Shown one piece after another: positions 8,198 through 15,543 of a DNA stretch of 16,751 bases (positions within the stretch are counted from its first letter, which is position 1; each line of letters opens with the position of its first letter). Source of the DNA: Acidimicrobiaceae bacterium (GTDB lineage Bacteria; Actinomycetota; Acidimicrobiia; Acidimicrobiales; RAAP-2); contig PKZN01000030.1 of assembly GCA_003133075.1 (NCBI GenBank), positions 14,320 through 31,070 on the forward strand, in the 5' to 3' direction. A model generated the notes under the pieces. The model searched no databases. It saw only the letters and a list, made by a program, of their open reading frames with translations, and was not told where the DNA came from. The translations under genes were made by a program, and so were the position numbers.

Positions 8198-8240
8198 ACG
8201 TCGCCAATTGAGGCAGACGGTCAGTCCAATTAGGCGACGT
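8198..8240 (-). terminator. Long inverted repeat over the stop codon of the small membrane gene
   Basis: ACGTCGCC plus AATTG (8198-8210) pairs with CAATT plus GGCGACGT (8227-8240), interrupted by one bulged A at 8232, giving 13 bp around a 16-base loop. The upper arm includes the last codons and the TAA stop (8230-8232) of the small membrane gene. No T-tract follows on the minus strand, so it may be a terminator of the kind common in GC-rich bacteria or an mRNA 3'-end stabiliser. Confidence 0.5.
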
Positions 8241-8544
8241 CCTTGAGTTTCTGAGGCTCGTGACGACGGATGTTCGAGATTGACCTACGTCGGCTGCGCC
8301 GCTCGTCGCGGTCGCGCTTGGCCATCGCCACCAGCGCGAGGGTGAAAATGATCAGCCCGAGAATCGTCAGTCCGAAACCGAGGAAGTAGAACGTAGCCAC
8401 GTTCTCACAGTTGGGATTGACGCCTTTGCCCGTGAACAGGCTCACGGTGGCCGTGCACGTTGCGCTCACCGAGTGGACTCGAGTGAGGAGCCATACGCCG
8501 ACTCCAAACAACGCCACGCTGACAACGACCGCTACTTTCCTCAT
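8230..8544 (-). CDS. Small two-helix membrane protein of unknown function
   Basis: I do not recognise this 104-residue protein. It has a short basic start (MRK), a first membrane helix (about 4-21), an outside loop with two cysteines (C30 and C46) that could form a disulfide, a second helix (about 51-74) and a strongly basic cytoplasmic tail rich in R and K. The frame continues to a GTG at 8586, but that start has no ribosome binding site and would place an odd basic segment before the first helix, so I use the ATG at 8544, where GGG lies six bases upstream. It sits between the membrane GGDEF-EAL gene and the PAS-LuxR gene, 125 bases and 135 bases from each, so it could be a partner of the membrane enzyme, but nothing in the sequence proves this. 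Confidence 0.7.
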   Translation of the reverse strand: MRKVAVVVSVALFGVGVWLLTRVHSVSATCTATVSLFTGKGVNPNCENVATFYFLGFGLTILGLIIFTLALVAMAKRDRDERRSRRRSISNIRRHEPQKLKDVA

Positions 8545-8638
8545 CAGCGCCCAACTTACAACCGCGCGGCACAAACGACGCGCCACGCCAGCGCGGGTGA
8601 GAATGCCGTTGAAACTACTGGCTTTTGTGGGTAGTGAC

Positions 8639-8654
8639 CGCCGCCGACGCGGCG
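8639..8654 (-). terminator. GC-rich hairpin after the membrane GGDEF-EAL gene
   Basis: CGCCGC (8639-8644) and GCGGCG (8649-8654) form a 6-bp stem with a four-base loop, beginning about 15 bases after the stop at 8670 on the minus strand. There is no T-tract. It is placed where a terminator would be, but the sequence is simple GC repeat and might pair by chance. Confidence 0.3.
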
Positions 8655-8669
8655 CCGAGGCGAAGGGAA

Positions 8670-11078
8670 CTAGACGGTCGTGGGCTCCGCGAGGGCCATG
8701 ACTTCACTCGAATTGAACGAGAGGCGACTGGCGGGGGAGGGACGACTGATGAAGTACCCCTGGGCGAGGTCGCACCCCAGCTCGCCGATCAGGTCGAGTG
8801 TCTCGACGTCCTCGATGCCCTCGGCCACGACCCGCAGGCCCATCTCGTGTCCGAGGTTGATCGTCGCGCGCACCAGTTCCAGGTCTCGCCCTCGCCCCTC
8901 CGCATTGAGCGCGGTGATGAATGCGCGGTCGAGCTTGAGTTCACCGACCGCCAGGCTGCTCAGGTAAGCGAGCGAGGTAAAGCCGGCCCCGAAGTCATCG
9001 ATCGACACAACGACGCCGAGCTCACGCAGACCCAAGATGACGGACTGGGCTCGCAGGAAGTCCTTGATGATGGTCGTCTCGGTAATCTCGATGACGACCG
9101 CCTCTCCGGGCAAGTTGTAACGAGTGAGCAGACCCTTGACGAGGTCGAGGAACTCCGCCTCCAGCAGGTCCGTCGTCGCGACGTTCACCGACACCGCGAG
9201 CAGGCGACCCGACGAGCGCCAGGCCGCGCATTGCGCGAGCGCCTCATTGAGTACCCAGGTGGTGAGGGGCCACATGAGACCCGCGTCTTCGGCGAGAGGT
9301 AGGAACTTCATCGGCGGGACGAGACCCAACTTCGCGTGAGGCCAACGGATCAACGCCTCGACCGCGAGGATCTGCCCCGTTTTGAGGTCAAGTTGCGGCT
9401 GGTAGTGGAGGACGAAGTCGCCTTCTTTGACCGCGATGCGCAACTCGTCGAGCAGGTTCGGCTGGTCTTCGCCGCCGTCGATGTCCTGGTCGTAGAAGAC
9501 GAATGGGATGTTGCCCAACTTCGCGCGATACATCGCGACGTCGGCGCACCAGAGGAGTCCCGACGGATCCGTCGCGTTCGAGGGCACGAGCGCGATGCCG
9601 ATGCTGGCGCCAACGGTGGCACGAATCTTGTTCAAGAGGAAGGGCTCGCCGATCTCGGTGATGATGCGTTCGGCGACTTTGACCGCGACGTCCGCGTCGG
9701 CGTCCATCAATACCACGGCGAGTTCGTCCCCGCCCAGTCGCACGACCGATCCAGCACTGCCCACGGCCTTGGTCAGGCGAGGACCGATCTGGCGCAGTAG
9801 TTCGTCGCCGGCGGGGTGGCCGAAGGAGTCGTTGATCTCTTTGAAGTGGTTGAGGTCGACGAAGAGGAAGGCCAACTCACGTGGGTCGCTCAGCACATTG
9901 GCTTGTTCGGCGAAGAAGAGATCGAGAATCAGCGCCAGCTGGCGTCGATTGCCGAGTCCCGTCAGCTCATCGGTGTGGGCCTGGCGGTTTCTCTCCTCGG
10001 TCAAGACGCGCAGGCTTCGCGCAGAGATAGCGAGCCGTACGCCAACGGTGAGCAACGTCGCCACGGCGAGCCACAACGCGACGCGACTGATGGAGTGGAT
10101 GGTGCCCGCCACGAGGATGAAGAGACCGGCGGCCGCAGCGACGCCGGGTAGAAAGAAGCTCGAGACCTTCTGTTCACGCAGTGGGTCCAATCGACGCTCG
10201 GGGAGCCACACCGACATCGAGATGAGGTAGATCGCCGTGGGCCAGGCGAAGGCGTTGACGTCGTTGCCGAATCGAGTGGCCAGTCCCGACGAACCGACGA
10301 GGTTGAACGTGTCACCAAAGACGATCACCAGCAGTCCGGCGGCCTGGAGGTACCACTGTCGCGATCCGCGACCCGCGAGCAACACGGTGCCGCCGATGAC
10401 GAGGAGGAGCATGAGAAGGTCCCCGACCGGGTAGGCCAAGTTGACCGCGGCGCTCAGCGTGGTGCCGCCGGTCAGGTGGTGAATGCTGTGGAAGGCGAAG
10501 GCGGCACAGAGCGCGGCGGCGCCCAGGCCCGCGACCACGCCGTCCAGCCAGTTTGGTCGAGCGAGCCGGCCGAGTGCGCGCTGGAGCGACTTGACGACCG
10601 CGACGTAGGCGAGCGGGTAAAAGAGCAGGTAAAGCACGTCGGCGCCCGACGGCGAGGCGGGCGTCTTGCCGCCCAATGACTCGTAGGTCAAGACGAAGTC
10701 GCCGAGCGTCCAACAAAGGAGACCTAGGCCGAGTACGAGGGGCACCGAGCGTCCCGGACGCTTGACGCGACCCTTGTAGACACACAGCGCCACCGCGACG
10801 AGTTCCAGGGAGGCAACCGACCAACCGTCGAGCCACGTCCAACTTTGGGCCGCGGTGCGAGCAAAGACGGAGATGATGTACGCGACCAACAGTGCACCAA
10901 GGACTGCGTAGAGCACCCACACTCGGCGGTGATCGCGGTGCTCGCGGTCGCTCAGGGCGTGCGGGCTTCGCCGAGGGTCGGAATCGACCAGCGGGGCACC
11001 ATCTGGCGATTCGAGCACGGACGACGCGACGTCGAATCGAAGCCGACCTCCGCGACGACGATCTTCGGTTATTGACAT
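8670..11078 (-). CDS. Ten-helix membrane GGDEF-EAL protein
   Basis: Read from the ATG at 11078 the protein has 802 residues. A basic cytoplasmic N-terminus (about 1-50) is followed by about ten membrane helices (53-73, 85-102, 111-132, 146-165, 178-198, 211-235, 242-261, 276-293, 309-329, 332-352), then GGDEF (about 365-530) and EAL (about 545-785). The even number of helices puts both enzyme domains inside the cell. The cyclase signature is GGDEL (449-453), with D370 opening DELTGLGN. The inhibitory RxxD position reads GSAG, so product feedback is probably lost. The EAL domain keeps E574, N632, E664, D694, D695, K715, E753, E756 and Q773, although the usual NLS reads NVA. An alternative GTG at 11090 is in frame, but the six-G ribosome binding site lies between them, favouring ATG. 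The membrane part resembles integral sensor regions of actinobacterial GGDEF proteins; its ligand is unknown. Confidence 0.9.
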   Translation of the reverse strand: MSITEDRRRGGRLRFDVASSVLESPDGAPLVDSDPRRSPHALSDREHRDHRRVWVLYAVLGALLVAYIISVFARTAAQSWTWLDGWSVASLELVAVALCVYKGRVKRPGRSVPLVLGLGLLCWTLGDFVLTYESLGGKTPASPSGADVLYLLFYPLAYVAVVKSLQRALGRLARPNWLDGVVAGLGAAALCAAFAFHSIHHLTGGTTLSAAVNLAYPVGDLLMLLLVIGGTVLLAGRGSRQWYLQAAGLLVIVFGDTFNLVGSSGLATRFGNDVNAFAWPTAIYLISMSVWLPERRLDPLREQKVSSFFLPGVAAAAGLFILVAGTIHSISRVALWLAVATLLTVGVRLAISARSLRVLTEERNRQAHTDELTGLGNRRQLALILDLFFAEQANVLSDPRELAFLFVDLNHFKEINDSFGHPAGDELLRQIGPRLTKAVGSAGSVVRLGGDELAVVLMDADADVAVKVAERIITEIGEPFLLNKIRATVGASIGIALVPSNATDPSGLLWCADVAMYRAKLGNIPFVFYDQDIDGGEDQPNLLDELRIAVKEGDFVLHYQPQLDLKTGQILAVEALIRWPHAKLGLVPPMKFLPLAEDAGLMWPLTTWVLNEALAQCAAWRSSGRLLAVSVNVATTDLLEAEFLDLVKGLLTRYNLPGEAVVIEITETTIIKDFLRAQSVILGLRELGVVVSIDDFGAGFTSLAYLSSLAVGELKLDRAFITALNAEGRGRDLELVRATINLGHEMGLRVVAEGIEDVETLDLIGELGCDLAQGYFISRPSPASRLSFNSSEVMALAEPTTV

Positions 11079-11383
11079 GACGCCCCCCACTGTCGCGCGC
11101 AGTTACTCTGCAGACCAACCAATTCCGACATGGGCAAGATTCTTTCGAGCAGGCATCAATTTGTGGTCAACGCGTCGCCAATATGGGCTCATTTTAGAAC
11201 GGCTCGTATAGAAATCCGGGTATTTGCGCCGCAGTACCGGTCGATGAGATGCCTACGAATAAAAGAACTTTCAACTCTGTCTCGACGAGTAGTGACGATG
11301 TCTGAGTCTCACTCGACACCTATTGAAGTCGATGAATGACGTCGTGTGACAGTATGCCCAGTTAAGCGACGAGAAGGGCACGC
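11079..11383. promoter_or_regulatory. Divergent intergenic region between the signalling cluster and plus-strand genes
   Basis: These 305 bases separate divergent genes and must hold promoters for both. The region is visibly more A/T-rich than the genes. It includes TATAGA at 11208-11213 and several short dyads such as CTCGACGAG, but I cannot pair a good -35 with a -10 on either strand. A 69-codon frame at 11130-11339 has codon use unlike the neighbours and no ribosome binding site, so I treat the stretch as non-coding. I see no sequence resembling a known cyclic-di-GMP riboswitch core. Confidence 0.5.
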
Positions 11384-12667
11384 GTGTCGTATTGCACGAA
11401 TTGCGGAACGCAAGAGGTTGAGGGTCAGCGGTACTGCCCCGTCTGTGGTGCTCAGAAATTTGGGACGACCTCGGCCGCCGCGATGCCACCGATCTCCTAC
11501 GATCCGGCGAACGCGGCGGCCGAGGTTCGAGTTGGCCTGTCCCTCGAGCCGCCCCGGCATTCGCGGTGGTCCGTACTCCTGAGAGGGATCTTGTGCTTCC
11601 CGCTCTTCGTCGTCGCAGAGATCGTGGGTATCGGCGCACTGGCCGTGACCATCGTCGCGTGGTTCGCGGCGCTCTTCACGGGTCGAGTGCCCGACGGCAT
11701 GCAGCGCTTCCTCACGAACGCGCTGCGCCTCTTCGCCAATCTTCTGGCCTACTACTACCTCCTCGTCCCACGTTGGCCCGGCGTGAACTTTCATTCGAGG
11801 CCGACCGAACAGGTCACGATCAGCGTTGACCACGTGGGTCTTCGACGGTGGTCGGTGTTCTTTCGCTTACTCCTGGGGTACCCGGCGAACCTGGTCAGTG
11901 TCCTCTTCACCCTCGGGGCGTTCCCGGTCCTCTTTGTGATGTGGTGTTGGGGTGTGGTCGCTGGTCGCGAGCCACGCCCTCTCCATGAAGCGCTCGCGCT
12001 CGTGCTGCGCTATCAACTCCGGCTCCAGGCCTACGGATGCTTGCTGACGCCGACGCAACCCTTTCGGGGCATCTTCGGTGACGGCGCGTCGAAGCTCGCA
12101 CCGCCCGCGCGAGCCGATGCACTGGGTGACGGTTCCTCGACGGTGGCGAGCGGGGCAGCGTCCGAGCGCCTACCCACTCGCTGGTTCGTGACGAGAGCGA
12201 CCAGGGTCGTGCTCGTAGTGATCCTCGTCCTGGGTGCTCCGATCTACGCCCTCAACTTCTACGCGGAGCGACCCGTGCTGTACCGATTTCAAGCAGTCAT
12301 TGCTCGCACCCTCGTCACGACGTCCTACACGACTACCGTCAATGCGCTCACCGAGTTCGAGGCGTCGGTCGCGCAGTGTTCAACGGCCACCTATAGCGGC
12401 TGCGTCGCACGGGCCGCGACGACGGCGCGGGACCAACTCGCACCGGCCCAGGCCACGTTGTCGAACAACGCCGTCGTGCCGCCGGACGCGCTCCAACGTT
12501 TTCGCGCCTACCAAAGCGATTTCACCTCATTAGAGCGTGAACTCACCTCGGTGCAGTTCTCGACTTCCGCGTCGACGCAACGTGCCGTCATCACGCACGA
12601 AATACCGAACACGGTCGACAACCTTGGCGACGCCTACCAGCGCCTCCTCAAGGTGCTGCACTTCTAA
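11384..12667 (+). CDS. Zinc-ribbon membrane protein with two DUF4389 domains
   Basis: The 427-residue protein begins with a zinc ribbon (C4, C7, C18, C21), then two DUF4389-like membrane units, roughly 55-140 and 150-225. Each shows the family pattern: RWSV start, two hydrophobic stretches and a following helix (in the first, VAWFAALFTGR-VPDG is typical). A variable linker follows, then one more membrane helix (about 274-292) and a C-terminal region (293-427) that probably lies outside the cell, is helical and has two cysteines (C332, C340). The role of DUF4389 is not known; it may be structural or transport-related. The start is GTG at 11384 with GAAGGG five bases upstream. It is divergent from the cyclic-di-GMP cluster, with its own upstream region, and the next gene (12774) follows a hairpin, so it may be transcribed alone. 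Confidence 0.85.
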   Translation: MSYCTNCGTQEVEGQRYCPVCGAQKFGTTSAAAMPPISYDPANAAAEVRVGLSLEPPRHSRWSVLLRGILCFPLFVVAEIVGIGALAVTIVAWFAALFTGRVPDGMQRFLTNALRLFANLLAYYYLLVPRWPGVNFHSRPTEQVTISVDHVGLRRWSVFFRLLLGYPANLVSVLFTLGAFPVLFVMWCWGVVAGREPRPLHEALALVLRYQLRLQAYGCLLTPTQPFRGIFGDGASKLAPPARADALGDGSSTVASGAASERLPTRWFVTRATRVVLVVILVLGAPIYALNFYAERPVLYRFQAVIARTLVTTSYTTTVNALTEFEASVAQCSTATYSGCVARAATTARDQLAPAQATLSNNAVVPPDALQRFRAYQSDFTSLERELTSVQFSTSASTQRAVITHEIPNTVDNLGDAYQRLLKVLHF

Positions 12668-12687
12668 TTGAGCCCTGCGCGCCTCAT

Positions 12688-12714
12688 CCGGGGTCGCTGC
12701 CCCGTACACCCCGG
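12688..12714 (+). terminator. Hairpin after the DUF4389 gene
   Basis: CCGGGGT (12688-12694) and ACCCCGG (12708-12714) form a perfect 7-bp stem with a 13-base loop, 21 bases after the stop codon. A shorter alternative stem inside it is also possible. No T-tract follows, so termination is plausible but unproven. Confidence 0.4.
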
Positions 12715-12742
12715 GCTCGTCATCGCGGGGCCGCTGCGGCAA

Positions 12743-12748
12743 TAGGAT
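12743..12748 (+). promoter_or_regulatory. Possible -10 element before the beta-propeller gene
   Basis: TAGGAT fits the pattern TANNNT and would give a short leader ending at the ATG at 12774. No good -35 is seen about 17 bases upstream, so this is weak, but it argues against the overlapping ATG at 12747 being the start. Confidence 0.2.
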
Positions 12749-12773
12749 GGCCACTGGGCCACGGATTGGAGCG

Positions 12774-14204
12774 ATGGAGCGAACGTCTCGACCCCCTGTC
12801 AAGCACGAGTCGCGCTCACGTCGCGCGCGAACGTTCTCGATCTGTGCGTTGAGTGCCGTCGCCATTTCGCTCTCGATTCCTCTGGGAATCGCCCAGTCCT
12901 CCGCCTCCTCAACGAACTCAACGACCAACTGGACCGTCTACCACGGTGTCGCCGCGGGCACGGGACTCTCGAGCGCGCTACGAGCGGTCGACACCGCGCA
13001 CCGCGCGTGGACGTCTCCGTCGCTGGCCGGTGAACTCTACGGCGAGCCCCTCGTCTACGACGGAAGGATCTTCGTCGCGACTGAAGACAATGTGGTGTAC
13101 GCCCTCTCAGCGATCACGGGTCGGGTCATTTGGGCACGCCACGTCGCGAGCGCGGTTCCCTCCTCGCTCCTGCCCTGTGGCGATATCGCCCCGACCGTCG
13201 GGATCACCGGTACGCCGGTGATCGATCCATCGAGGAACGAGATCTTCGTGGTGGCCGATGAGCTCGTCGGTGGTGGACCTCGTCACACCGTGGTGGGACT
13301 GAGCACCGTGTCGGGGAAGGTGGAGCTCAGCGTTCGCGCCGATCCCCCCGGCGCCGACCCCGCCGCGTTACTGCAGCGCACCGGGCTCAACCTGGACGAC
13401 GGCCGCGTGATTTTCGGGATGGGCGGGAACGACGGCGACTGCGCGAGCTATCGCGGGCGCGTCGGTGCGGTGAAAGAGACCGGCTCCGCGCCATCGTTCT
13501 TCACCGTCGACGCCGCGGCGGGTGACTCACAGGGCGCGATCTGGATGGGTGGAGCGGCACCCGAAGTCGACCGTGCCGGGAACATCTGGGTGGCCGCCGG
13601 TAATGGATCGGTCTACTCCGCGAGCCAGCCCTACGACGACAGCGACTCGGCGCTCGAACTTTCGGCCTCGCTGCAACTCCGTCAGTACTTCGCGCCGTCG
13701 TCGTGGCCGCAGGACAACTCCTCGGACCTCGACCAGTCGACCGCGCCCGCGCTCTTGTCGGACGGACAAGTGGTGCTCGCGGGCAAGTCGCCATTCGTCT
13801 ATCTGCTCGACGGCGCGCATCTGGGCGGCATTGGTCACCAGGTGAGCACGATCACCGGGGGCTGCAGTGCCAACACCGATGGCGGTGACGCGGTCGTGGG
13901 TTCGATGATCTACCTGCCGTGCCTGAACGGTCCTATCGCCGTACGCGTGGGAGCTGGGTCCTTGAGCGTGCGCTGGCGCGCCGATGTCGGTGGGGGACCG
14001 CCCATCGTGGCCGCGGGTCTCGTCTGGACGATCGGTCAAAACGGTGTGCTGTACGGGCTCAACGTCGCGAACGGGCAGGTCCGCCAACAGGCGAACATCG
14101 GCTCGCCCGCGAATCACTTTCCGACCCCGAGCGTCGGGGATGACCTCTTGCTCGTGCCGTCGGAGAACCAAGTAATCGCCTTTCACGGGAGCGCGGCTCC
14201 GTAG
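12774..14204 (+). CDS. Secreted PQQ-like beta-propeller protein
   Basis: The 476-residue protein has a basic N-terminus, a hydrophobic signal segment (about 21-40) and a likely cleavage near the S-S-A at 42-44, followed by a Ser/Thr-rich linker. The rest has propeller blades of the PQQ-like type: the clearest are near 95-123 (DGRIFVATEDN, then VYALSAITGRVIW) and 412-440 (GLVWTIGQNGVLYGLN, then NGQV). Four cysteines in the mature part (C135, C223, C364, C383) could make two disulfides. It lacks the conserved features of quinoprotein dehydrogenases, so a binding or scaffold role outside the membrane is more likely than an enzyme. The start is uncertain: ATG 12774 has GGAG only two bases upstream, while the in-frame ATG at 12747 overlaps a possible -10. 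It follows the DUF4389 gene after a hairpin. Confidence 0.83.
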   Translation: MERTSRPPVKHESRSRRARTFSICALSAVAISLSIPLGIAQSSASSTNSTTNWTVYHGVAAGTGLSSALRAVDTAHRAWTSPSLAGELYGEPLVYDGRIFVATEDNVVYALSAITGRVIWARHVASAVPSSLLPCGDIAPTVGITGTPVIDPSRNEIFVVADELVGGGPRHTVVGLSTVSGKVELSVRADPPGADPAALLQRTGLNLDDGRVIFGMGGNDGDCASYRGRVGAVKETGSAPSFFTVDAAAGDSQGAIWMGGAAPEVDRAGNIWVAAGNGSVYSASQPYDDSDSALELSASLQLRQYFAPSSWPQDNSSDLDQSTAPALLSDGQVVLAGKSPFVYLLDGAHLGGIGHQVSTITGGCSANTDGGDAVVGSMIYLPCLNGPIAVRVGAGSLSVRWRADVGGGPPIVAAGLVWTIGQNGVLYGLNVANGQVRQQANIGSPANHFPTPSVGDDLLLVPSENQVIAFHGSAAP

Positions 14205-14500
14205 TCAACTCGTGGAGTTGCTCGGTGCGTTCCTTCCGAAACGACGCGAGCGCCCTTATATAGGTGCGGTTGCGTGGGACTCGCGTGGATTAAACCTTGC
14301 TTAAGAATGGTCGAGGGGTGACCGTTGGTTGAGGGAGTGCCGGGCTACCCTTGAGGGCCGTGTTGGCGTGCGTGAGAGGGCTCCGCGACGCAAGCACATC
14401 GATATCGCGCTTTCGCATTGAGACGACGCCGGTGGGGGTCGCGCTGCGACCGTTGCCGTTCAGGCTCACGTGAGGGCACGAGGACGACGGAAAGAGAGAC
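14205..14500 (+). promoter_or_regulatory. Long upstream region of the SGNH gene, possibly a structured leader
   Basis: These 296 bases lie between two genes read in the same direction. TATATA at 14257-14262, preceded after 17 bases by a weak TTCCGA (14234-14239), is a possible promoter and would give a leader of roughly 230 bases. That leader contains a 5-bp hairpin (14438-14450, GTCGC and GCGAC) and a perfect 10-bp palindrome CTCACGTGAG (14465-14474) close to the ribosome binding site. I do not recognise it as a known riboswitch class. Confidence 0.35.
14206..14220 (+). terminator. Hairpin directly after the beta-propeller gene
   Basis: CAACTC (14206-14211) and GAGTTG (14215-14220) form a perfect 6-bp stem with a three-base loop, beginning one base after the TAG stop. 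No T-run follows. Its position suggests a terminator or a 3'-end stabiliser. Confidence 0.4.
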
Positions 14501-15427
14501 GTGCGACTACTGGGGCGACCAAGGACGAAGGTGTCCAGGCTGGCGACCGCGTGCCTGCTCGCGTCGGGGATCTCGGCGTTCGGCCTCGCGGGCGTCGCGG
14601 GTGCCCTGGGCGCGAGTCCCTCGAGTCCCGCGAGCGCTGACACCGCGTCGCCCTTCTATCTCGCTCTCGGGGGCTCCGCGTCGGTTGGCTACCAGCCCAC
14701 CGTGACGAGTCCCAAAGGTGCGCCAACCTCTCAGGGGTACGCGAACGACCTGGTCTCCTTTGAGGCGTCGCGCGGCGTCGCCCTGCAACTTACGCAACTG
14801 GGCTGCCCGGGAGAGACGACGACCTCGATGCTCTACGGTGGGGCCCGCTGCTACCACGGCGGCACCCAGTTGGCCGAGGCGATCGCCTTTCTCCAAGCGC
14901 ACTACAGCGACCAAGGACTGGTCACCGTCGACCTCGGTTTCAATAACGTGCGTCGATGCCTGGAGGGCCCGGCGGTCGACGAAGCCTGCGTGGACAGTGC
15001 CCTCAACGCCGTGCAAGCGGACCTCCCCACGATCTTGGCGTACTTAAAGAGCGCCGCCGGTCCTGAGGTGAGTTTCGTGGGTGTCGGCCACTACGACCCG
15101 TTTCTCGCCGACGCACTCACGGGTCCTTCGGGCGTGGCCGTCGCCCAGGAGAGTGTGGGCGTCATCGATCGTCTCAACGACGCGCTGAAGGACGCCTACA
15201 GCAACGCGGGCATTCCGATGGCTGACGTGGCCGGCGCCTTCGAAGATGGTGGGGTGGTTCATCAGCGCATCGTCGGGGCGAACGTGGCGGTGACTGACGC
15301 GACGTACGCGTGCGAACTGACCTGGATGTGCCAGGCGGCGCCCTACGGCCCAAACCTGCATCCGAACGCCGCCGGGTACGCGACCATCGCGACCGCGATC
15401 GAGAAGCAACTCCGATACCCGTGGTGA
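14501..15427 (+). CDS. Secreted SGNH/GDSL-type protein with altered catalytic motifs
   Basis: The 308-residue protein begins at GTG 14501 after a purine-rich GGAAAGAGAGAC. Residues 1-38 or 1-46 form a signal peptide (hydrophobic 15-37, with possible cleavage after A38 or A46). The body matches an actinobacterial SGNH/GDSL hydrolase type: block I LALGGSASVGY (57-59 GGS, usually GDS), block II GCPGETT (101-107), block III GFNN (146-149, usually GxND) and block V NLHPNAAGY (H287). The nucleophile S59, N148 and H287 remain. The usual Asp of GDS and the last Asp of GxND are changed, and no Asp stands two or three residues before His. Six cysteines (102, 117, 153, 163, 271, 277) suggest three disulfides. 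It would act outside the cell as an esterase or lipase-like enzyme if active. It could also be a binding protein that has lost activity. Confidence 0.83.
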   Translation: MRLLGRPRTKVSRLATACLLASGISAFGLAGVAGALGASPSSPASADTASPFYLALGGSASVGYQPTVTSPKGAPTSQGYANDLVSFEASRGVALQLTQLGCPGETTTSMLYGGARCYHGGTQLAEAIAFLQAHYSDQGLVTVDLGFNNVRRCLEGPAVDEACVDSALNAVQADLPTILAYLKSAAGPEVSFVGVGHYDPFLADALTGPSGVAVAQESVGVIDRLNDALKDAYSNAGIPMADVAGAFEDGGVVHQRIVGANVAVTDATYACELTWMCQAAPYGPNLHPNAAGYATIATAIEKQLRYPW

Positions 15428-15443
15428 ATTAGCCTCTTCACCA
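15422..15443 (+). terminator. Weak hairpin over the stop codon of the SGNH gene
   Basis: TGGTGA (15422-15427, including the TGA stop) pairs with TCACCA (15438-15443) over a ten-base loop. A competing pairing of GTGGT with ACCAC further on is possible. There is no T-tract, so the call is tentative. Confidence 0.25.
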
Positions 15444-15543
15444 GGTACCACACCGAGTACTGATGGCGGGGATAACTTAACCTTGCTAATACCTGACTAG
15501 TTTGATAAACATTGTCGTCTATAGAGCGAACTCGGGCTGGTGA
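15444..15543 (+). promoter_or_regulatory. Upstream region of the sulfite reductase gene
   Basis: This region is much richer in A/T than its surroundings and probably holds the promoter. TATAGA at 15520-15525 is the best -10 candidate, but I find no -35 at a normal distance (TTGATA at 15502-15507 is only 12 bases upstream). ATACCTGACTA (15489-15499) resembles one half-site of operators of Rrf2-family regulators; a matching second half is not clear. GTTTGATAAAC (15500-15510) is a small inverted repeat. Confidence 0.35.

Noticed and set aside
11130..11339. 69-codon plus-strand frame in the divergent intergenic region
   Set aside because: Codon third positions are not GC-biased like the real genes, there is no ribosome binding site, and no family is recognisable.
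11079..11383. Cyclic-di-GMP riboswitch in the divergent intergenic region
   Set aside because: I looked for the conserved core of the known class I riboswitch and found nothing similar.
12774..14204. PQQ-dependent dehydrogenase
   Set aside because: The protein is shorter than such enzymes and lacks their typical active-site features; only propeller repeats are seen.
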